Assembly: GCA_964633435.1 (NCBI GenBank)
Contig: CAZWHA010000006.1
Span: 1 to 33,968 of the forward strand
DNA: 33,968 nt
Direction of reading: 5' to 3'
Source of the DNA: GCA-016699895 sp964633435
GTDB taxonomy: Bacteria; Patescibacteriota; Saccharimonadia; Saccharimonadales; Saccharimonadaceae
In this document: one piece after another, positions 30,359-33,968 of the stretch
Position numbering within the stretch: the stretch's first letter is position 1
Layout: every line of letters begins with the position of its first letter
Made by a program: the position numbers and the translations under genes
The notes under the pieces: generated by a model
What the model was told of the DNA's origin: nothing
What the model saw: only the letters and a program-made list of their open reading frames with translations
The model's database searches: none

Positions 30359-30747
30359 CGCCTATTTTCAAATGCCTAATACCAGGACGCGTGTACGTGA
30401 AAAAGAACACCAAGCGTGTCTATGGTAGAGGCCCAAGAAAACGCGTTATTTACTCGCCTAATTACACAGCTTGGGAGGGGGTAGCTATGGCTCACCTTTG
30501 CCGAGAGCGTTTAACTACGGGCCTTATAACGCCAATCAAACGCTATGTGCATTGCAAGTTCATCTTTAACTTTGAGGACAGGCGCGCTGAGGCCGATTTA
30601 TCTAACCTAATTGAAAGCCCTCAAGATGTCTTAGTAAAGGCAAAAGTCCTTTGGGACGATCGTTTAATCTATTCGCTAGACGGGTCGCGTAAACAATACG
30701 GCAAAGAGAACTCTTGTTTGGTCGAAATTTATGAATTTGAAAGTTAG
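30355..30747 (+). CDS. rusA: RusA-family Holliday junction resolvase
   Basis: 130 residues; ATG 30355 overlaps the upstream TGA. The typical order is visible: LIPGRVYVKKNTKRVYG near the N-terminus, SPNYTAWEG, then the acidic cluster AEADLSNLIESPQDVL (Asp/Glu that bind magnesium) and VLWDDRLIYSLDGSRKQYGKEN with Asp-Asp and Lys. RusA dimers cut four-way junctions during phage recombination or before packaging. The length is normal. It is near the packaging genes and the SSB and nuclease genes. Confidence 0.88.
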   Translation: MTPIFKCLIPGRVYVKKNTKRVYGRGPRKRVIYSPNYTAWEGVAMAHLCRERLTTGLITPIKRYVHCKFIFNFEDRRAEADLSNLIESPQDVLVKAKVLWDDRLIYSLDGSRKQYGKENSCLVEIYEFES

Positions 30748-30940
30748 CAAAGAATTAAACTGGGCGCTAACTGTACTTGTAGGCAATAAAGGGTATTGCA
30801 GCGAAGCTGAAATCCCGCACAAAAAACTCAAATTCAAATCAGAGTCAGACGGTATTTATCTGAATGGCAGGCTCTTTTTAAATTGGCACGACGCAGGGTT
30901 GATCTATGACGCTTTGAAAAAGAAACCCCAGAGGAGTTGA
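30731..30940 (+). CDS. Small hypothetical protein after resolvase
   Basis: 69 residues from ATG 30731, overlapping the resolvase by 17 bases; no strong ribosome binding site, so probably coupled. It has mixed alpha-beta content (ELNWALTVLVGNKGYCSEAE; KFKSESDGIYLNGRLFLNWH) and a Lys-rich end. A perfect -35 hexamer (TTGACA) overlaps its stop codon. The function is unknown. Confidence 0.6.
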   Translation: MNLKVSKELNWALTVLVGNKGYCSEAEIPHKKLKFKSESDGIYLNGRLFLNWHDAGLIYDALKKKPQRS

Positions 30941-30965
30941 CAACTGGGGCATCAAGAGACGTAAT
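30937..30965 (+). promoter_or_regulatory. Promoter for the non-coding region
   Basis: A perfect TTGACA (30937-30942) is followed, 17 bases on, by CGTAAT (30960-30965), a weak -10. It overlaps the stop of the previous gene and would start transcription near 30972, at the beginning of the structured gene-free stretch. The good -35 and poor -10 suggest moderate or activated use. Confidence 0.45.
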
Positions 30966-31403
30966 CGTGGATGCGAACACACAATTGAATTCACGGTAAC
31001 CCACCTAAAATTCAATTGCAATAGCCGTCAGCGGTTTCTCGCCAACTTGACGTTAATCCGGGGCGGGATCAGTCAGCCAAAAACCCATTTGATCCATCGA
31101 CAGGCAGACCGGATGAAACCAGAGACTAAACCTCTCTGTACCTACGGGGACCGGATTAAACCCTAACTCGTAAGGTTGTGGCAAAGATGGGGGGACATGG
31201 AGTCTTAGCGGACTTCTGGTGTTAGAGACACTTCCTGCGGACTGTAAGGCTTTAGACCTTTAGAACAGCATAGGATATCTCGCTCTGGTAGGCGAAGCGA
31301 AGGCGGGTTCAAACCAGGGAAACAAAAAGAGCGCAATTGCTTCCGAATTCTCAATGGGGGTAAGGGGGAATTTCGCTCTGGCTATCTCGCTCGGGGGGTT
31401 CAA
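30966..31403 (+). ncRNA. Candidate structured non-coding RNA or packaging-region element
   Basis: About 440 bases without a credible gene on either strand but full of pairing. A perfect 10-bp stem is caattgaatt/aattcaattg (30982-30991 with 31009-31018). CAGAGA-CTAAACC-TCTCTG forms a hairpin at 31120-31138, followed by gtacc-TACG-gggac (31138-31151, one mismatch, UNCG-type loop). Small hairpins lie at 31201-31214, 31219-31231 and 31246-31260. An 11-position stem with one mismatch pairs 31328-31338 with 31369-31379. Distant pairing is possible between ttaatccgg (31053-31061) and ccggattaa (31151-31159). AGAGACTAAA (31121-31130) resembles the R element of group I introns, but I cannot confirm a core. 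It could be a phage ncRNA, a degenerate intron, or the pac/cos control region in front of the packaging genes. Confidence 0.5.
31107..31162 (+). repeat. Pair of 14-base direct repeats
   Basis: gaccggatgaaacc (31107-31120) and gaccggattaaacc (31149-31162) differ at one base and lie 42 bases apart, on either side of the two small hairpins. The second copy also complements ttaatccgg at 31053-31061. They may be paired arms of a junction or protein-binding iterons. Confidence 0.5.
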
Positions 31404-31412
31404 TTGGGGAAA
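31276..31412 (+). repeat. Two degenerate copies of a tRNA-like element
   Basis: tatctcgctc occurs at 31276-31285 and 31383-31392. Each copy is followed by gggttcaa (31305-31312 and 31396-31403) and then ggggaaa or agggaaa. The first copy has a D-arm-like tcgc-tctggtag-gcga and a TTCAAAC loop-like segment, but no anticodon arm and no matching acceptor stem. They are therefore repeats, not functional tRNAs. The second copy leads directly into the HNH start. Confidence 0.45.
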
Positions 31413-32027
31413 TGCTGGTGCGGTGCTGATTACGATTCAGCAATGGCTAGTCAGTTAAATCATGTCGGCTATTGCAGTTGGGATTGCAAAGAAGCTAGTC
31501 CAAAAAAAAATGATCTACCTGATTTTAGTAAGCTAACTGAAAATGCAGTAACGAGACAGCCCAAGAAAATATACCCCAAAACGGTAAGCCAAAAAAAAGT
31601 AACTCAATTACCGACTAGGTACGCTAATGCTAAAAAGCTATCGAAACGACAGAAAAAGTTTTTAAAGCGGTTAAAGAAAAAAAGAGAATTAGAAAAGTTA
31701 AAAGCTAGGCGAAACCAAAAGAGCGATTACAGAATTAAAAGTGAGAGGTTTTTAAAGTCTGACGAATGGAAACGCTTAAGAATAGCGACTTTAGCTAAGT
31801 TCGGTAAAAAGTGCTTAGGCTGTGGCCGTATGCCGCCAGCTGTAATCCTGCACGTTGATCACATAAAATCTAGATATTATTATCCTGAGTTAGCGTTAGA
31901 TCCGGACAATTTGCAGGTTTTGTGTGAAGACTGTAATACTGGAAAAGGGGCTGAGTTTGAATTTGATTTCAGGCCTGGTAACGAATGCGAATTAACGCAG
32001 CAATACAAAGCAATGTTTAAAAAATGA
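31404..32027 (+). CDS. HNH endonuclease near packaging genes
   Basis: 207 residues from TTG 31404 (ggggg about six bases upstream). The N-terminus has a possible zinc knuckle (Cys4, Cys6, Cys24, Cys28: CWCGADY...GYCSWDC). A very basic coiled region follows (KLSKRQKKFLKRLKKKREL), then the HNH fold at about 125-190: CLGCGRMPPAVILHVDHIKSRYYYPELA, then DNLQVLCEDCNTGKGA. HNH proteins next to terminases can nick DNA during packaging in cos phages, or act as homing enzymes; context favours the first but does not prove it. The non-coding element lies directly upstream. Confidence 0.85.
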   Translation: MGKCWCGADYDSAMASQLNHVGYCSWDCKEASPKKNDLPDFSKLTENAVTRQPKKIYPKTVSQKKVTQLPTRYANAKKLSKRQKKFLKRLKKKRELEKLKARRNQKSDYRIKSERFLKSDEWKRLRIATLAKFGKKCLGCGRMPPAVILHVDHIKSRYYYPELALDPDNLQVLCEDCNTGKGAEFEFDFRPGNECELTQQYKAMFKK

Positions 32028-32419
32028 GCAACTTTAAATTTAACGCTAAAGATAACAAAGTCTGGGACCCGACTAAACTCAAAGACGTACTCGATAAACA
32101 ATACGGCGGCGCTAAATCTGTTAAAGAGGCTATCGAATACGCAATCCGCAACAAAGACACGGAAACGAAAAAAGAATCAACCATAAGCCAGCCTGAAGTG
32201 TTTAATAGCGATCCACAAGATGAACTCAACCAACGATTCAGACTAGCCGTCTCACGCATCGCAGAAGAAAACGACGAGAGTTTAGAGTTTTATGGTCAGC
32301 TAGCTACAAACAAAGCATGGCTCGATGAACAACCGCTTAACACAGTCGAGAACATAGACCTTTGGGAACGCGGCTGGTTAAAGCTAATCAGACTTGCAAA
32401 AAAAACCTATAATCCGTAA
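32024..32419 (+). CDS. Hypothetical protein
   Basis: 131 residues from ATG 32024, overlapping the HNH stop by four bases. The N-terminal part is basic and helical (KDVLDKQYGGAKSVKEAIEY); the C-terminal part is acidic then amphipathic (RLAVSRIAEENDESLEFYGQL; IDLWERGWLKLIRLAKKTY). No recognised domain. An intrinsic terminator lies 35 bases after the stop, so this ends the rightward transcript that begins near 29416 or 30937. Confidence 0.65.
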   Translation: MSNFKFNAKDNKVWDPTKLKDVLDKQYGGAKSVKEAIEYAIRNKDTETKKESTISQPEVFNSDPQDELNQRFRLAVSRIAEENDESLEFYGQLATNKAWLDEQPLNTVENIDLWERGWLKLIRLAKKTYNP

Positions 32420-32453
32420 TCTGTAAATCCACAGTCCTCAAGTAGATACGTGT

Positions 32454-32487
32454 AGCCCCGGCTTTGCTCCCGCTGGCTGGGGTTTTT
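32454..32487 (+). terminator. Intrinsic terminator
   Basis: CCCCGGC (32456-32462) pairs with GCTGGGG (32476-32482), seven pairs with one G-U, loop of 13, followed directly by TTTTT (32483-32487). It lies between the 131-residue gene and the packaging genes and would separate the two transcripts. Confidence 0.75.
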
Positions 32488-32502
32488 AACAGGAAGAAAA
32501 AG

Positions 32503-32712
32503 ATGCGCCAAGACCACCTAGAAACGCTTAAAAAACAATTCGGCAACGAAAAAATATTGCAATGCTTAGACATCTTGACGGCTTACTCGCATTTGATCGC
32601 GCCAAGCCTGATGCGCCTTAGCAACCTAGAAGAGCTAATTAGGTCACAGCCTCAAATTTTAGATAACGCGCGCCTAGAACTAGTAGACGAGCCGCGTCCA
32701 GAAACAGTCTAG
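32503..32712 (+). CDS. Small hypothetical protein before terminase
   Basis: 69 residues from ATG 32503 with aggaag upstream; the frame is open 13 codons earlier, but that part lies in the terminator. It is helical throughout (RQDHLETLKKQFGNEKILQCL; LMRLSNLEELIRSQPQILD) with an acidic end. It lies after the terminator and before the terminase promoter. It might be translated from read-through. The function is not known. Confidence 0.58.
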   Translation: MRQDHLETLKKQFGNEKILQCLDILTAYSHLIAPSLMRLSNLEELIRSQPQILDNARLELVDEPRPETV

Positions 32713-32717
32713 GCTAG

Positions 32718-32746
32718 TCAACAGCCCAAAATTGTGTAGCTATAAT
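32718..32746 (+). promoter_or_regulatory. Promoter of the packaging genes
   Basis: A perfect TATAAT (32741-32746) stands 17 bases after TCAACA (32718-32723, four of six matches to the -35). Transcription would start near 32753, leaving a leader of about 13 bases. The Shine-Dalgarno (agagggg, 32751-32757) is then at or just inside the 5' end, which may limit translation. Confidence 0.6.
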
Positions 32747-32765
32747 CTCCAGAGGGGAAACAGCT

Positions 32766-33314
32766 TTGAAACTCTCACCGAAGCAAGAGCGCTTCTGCGC
32801 TGAATACATTAAACTAGGTAACGCGACGCAAGCCTACATAAACGCTGGCTATTCAGCAAAAACAGCAAATAACTCGGCGCATGCACTTCTGGTAAATCCT
32901 GGTATTGCTCGACGCGTTGAGGAAATGCGTAGGCAGGTAACTAAAAAGTTGTTGCTAGAAGTAGAGGATATCTTACAAGAGGCGGCTTGGATTGCTACCT
33001 CTGATATCAAAGATGCAACTGACCCAGACGGCAAGATCATGAACGTTCACGAGATGCCAGAAAAAGTCAGACGTGCGGTCAGATCTATCGAAGTCACGGA
33101 TATCTGGGCGCAAGGTGTCGACATTGGCCAAAAGACGAAGCTCACCTTTTGGGACAAAAATAAAGCCTTAGAGATGCTAGCGAAGCATAAGAAATTGCTT
33201 ACTGACAAAGTCGAGACCGACAACAAGAACACTAACACGAATGTGCCGAACCCAGAATTAATCGACATGGTCGCAGAGGCCGTAGCTATCAAACGTGCTA
33301 GCACAGATCGATAG
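32766..33314 (+). CDS. Small terminase subunit
   Basis: 182 residues, TTG 32766 with agagggg upstream. The N-terminus LSPKQERFCAEYIKLGNATQAYINAGYS is the classical Terminase_2 helix-turn-helix that recognises the packaging site. HALLVNPGIARRVEEMRRQV and ILQEAAWIATSDIKDATDPDG follow as in that family, with KALEMLAKHKKLL near the end. It binds DNA as a ring and hands it to the large subunit. It overlaps the large terminase gene by 20 bases. Confidence 0.92.
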   Translation: MKLSPKQERFCAEYIKLGNATQAYINAGYSAKTANNSAHALLVNPGIARRVEEMRRQVTKKLLLEVEDILQEAAWIATSDIKDATDPDGKIMNVHEMPEKVRRAVRSIEVTDIWAQGVDIGQKTKLTFWDKNKALEMLAKHKKLLTDKVETDNKNTNTNVPNPELIDMVAEAVAIKRASTDR

Positions 33315-33968
33315 TCTCCCGGCACACGAGCAAGACGAGATCAGACGCGAAGGTCTTAAAAAGGCTTACTTAAACGATTTCTTTTTGTATGCGCATCAAT
33401 GCCTTGGCTACAAAGATTTAGACTTAGCGGTTCACGGCGAAGCGATAACAACGCTAGAATCAAACGCCTCTAAAAAGATAATCGTCTTACCTCGCGGTGC
33501 GTTTAAGTCGTCTTTAGGATCTGTTGCATATCCGATGTGGCGCTTAGAGAAGAACCCAGACCTTACGATCCTGTTAGACTCCGAGCTTTACACAAACTCT
33601 AAAAACCTACTCAGAGAGATCAAAGGTCACTACGCCTCTAAGCGTTATCAGCTAATCTTTGGCGACAGAGTAGGAGCAACCTGGGGCGAGTCAGAGATCT
33701 TACTCAATACCCGAACCCGCAACCGCAAAGAGGCATCGATCACTGTCGGCGGTATCGGCACGACCAAAGTAGGACAGCATTACGACCTGATCATTGGCGA
33801 TGACTACAACTCAAACGCCAACTCAGACACGCCAGAGAAATGCCAAAAGGTGATCGATCATTTTAAGTACAACTTAAACATTCTAAATCCTGGTGGGGAA
33901 TACTTGATTATCGGTACCAGATATGCCGAAATGGACGTGATAGGTTTTTTATTGTCGCAAGTATTAGA
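33295..33968 (+). CDS. Large terminase, ATPase half (runs off right edge)
   Basis: 224 full codons from GTG 33295 (the frame is closed upstream by TAG at 33283). It has the terminase ATPase motifs in order: Walker A VLPRGAFKSS (residues 64-73), Walker B YDLIIGDD (163-170, Asp/Asp in place of the usual Asp-Glu) and the coupling motif LIIGTRYAEMD (204-214). The last codons read IGFLLSQVL, which in this family is normally followed within a few residues by the linker that here starts the separate gene at 1749. The 3' end of the gene is outside the window, so it may continue, but the nuclease half at 1749 matches the missing part. Confidence 0.9.
   Translation, partial: MLAQIDSLPAHEQDEIRREGLKKAYLNDFFLYAHQCLGYKDLDLAVHGEAITTLESNASKKIIVLPRGAFKSSLGSVAYPMWRLEKNPDLTILLDSELYTNSKNLLREIKGHYASKRYQLIFGDRVGATWGESEILLNTRTRNRKEASITVGGIGTTKVGQHYDLIIGDDYNSNANSDTPEKCQKVIDHFKYNLNILNPGGEYLIIGTRYAEMDVIGFLLSQVL

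Noticed and set aside
31276..31323. Functional tRNA gene
   Set aside because: A D-arm and a TTCAAAC segment are seen, but the anticodon arm, a proper T-stem and the acceptor stem are absent.
30966..31403. HEARO/omega-RNA with IscB-type nuclease
   Set aside because: The following HNH protein has 207 residues and no split RuvC domain or bridge helix, so it is not IscB or IsrB.
30966..31403. Confirmed group I intron
   Set aside because: AGAGACTAAA and CAGCCAA-like pieces resemble intron core elements, but I could not build a consistent P4, P7 and P8 set or define exons; kept only as a possibility.
1..33968. Window is a complete circular genome
   Set aside because: Joining the two ends gives a stop 16 codons into the ATPase frame and no start for the fibre gene, so sequence is missing.

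Overview
The window is part of a tailed-phage genome with a short-tailed (podovirus-like) gene plan. It has a portal, scaffold, HK97-fold-type capsid protein, head-tail adaptor, a large nozzle-type tail protein and a run of glycine/alanine-rich ejection-type proteins. I see no tape measure, sheath or tail-tube gene. The host is probably Gram-negative: the endolysin is an AmpD/T7-lysozyme-type zinc amidase, and there are spanin-like, holin-like and lipoprotein-like genes. I see no integrase, RNA polymerase, DNA polymerase, primase or helicase. These may lie outside the window, or the host may supply them.

Layout. Positions 1-1749 hold the 3' part of a tail-fibre gene. It is followed directly by a separate gene for only the nuclease half of the large terminase (1749-2567). 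Next come two small genes, portal, scaffold and capsid (3269-7865), virion accessory genes (7882-9595), a 732-residue two-domain glycosyltransferase (9611-11809), a small repeat protein, an inserted HNH gene, adaptor and nozzle (12558-15268), ejection-type proteins (15607-19533), an HNH-AP2 gene, and a lysis region with the amidase behind a strong hairpin that holds its ribosome binding site (20506-21159). A sigma70-like promoter then drives three or four small genes (21207-22504).

From 29349 down to about 22076 everything supported is on the minus strand. It forms one tightly overlapping operon: a small acidic protein, a Cas4/RecB-like nuclease, SSB, a sugar epimerase/reductase, a family 2 glycosyltransferase, many small phage proteins, and at the distal end membrane proteins that look like spanin and holin parts. 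A divergent promoter region at 29350-29415 separates this operon from a rightward group: a 50-residue ribbon-helix-helix regulator, a methyltransferase-like protein and a RusA-type resolvase. A ~440-base apparently structured non-coding stretch follows (30966-31403), then an HNH gene, a terminator, a consensus-like promoter, the small terminase and the ATPase half of the large terminase, which runs off the right edge.

Main points of interest. (1) The large terminase appears as two separate genes, ATPase at the right edge and nuclease at 1749, with a tail-fibre gene directly in front of the nuclease half. If the genome is circular or circularly permuted, a host-range gene sits inside the terminase locus. 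(2) The structured non-coding region upstream of the HNH gene. (3) Two promoters about 8 kb apart share the same palindrome in their spacers, next to a small ribbon-helix-helix gene. (4) The endolysin ribosome binding site is locked in a 14-bp stem. (5) Several previously easy-to-miss genes of 34-56 residues are present. All functions come from motif reading by eye; no searches were run.
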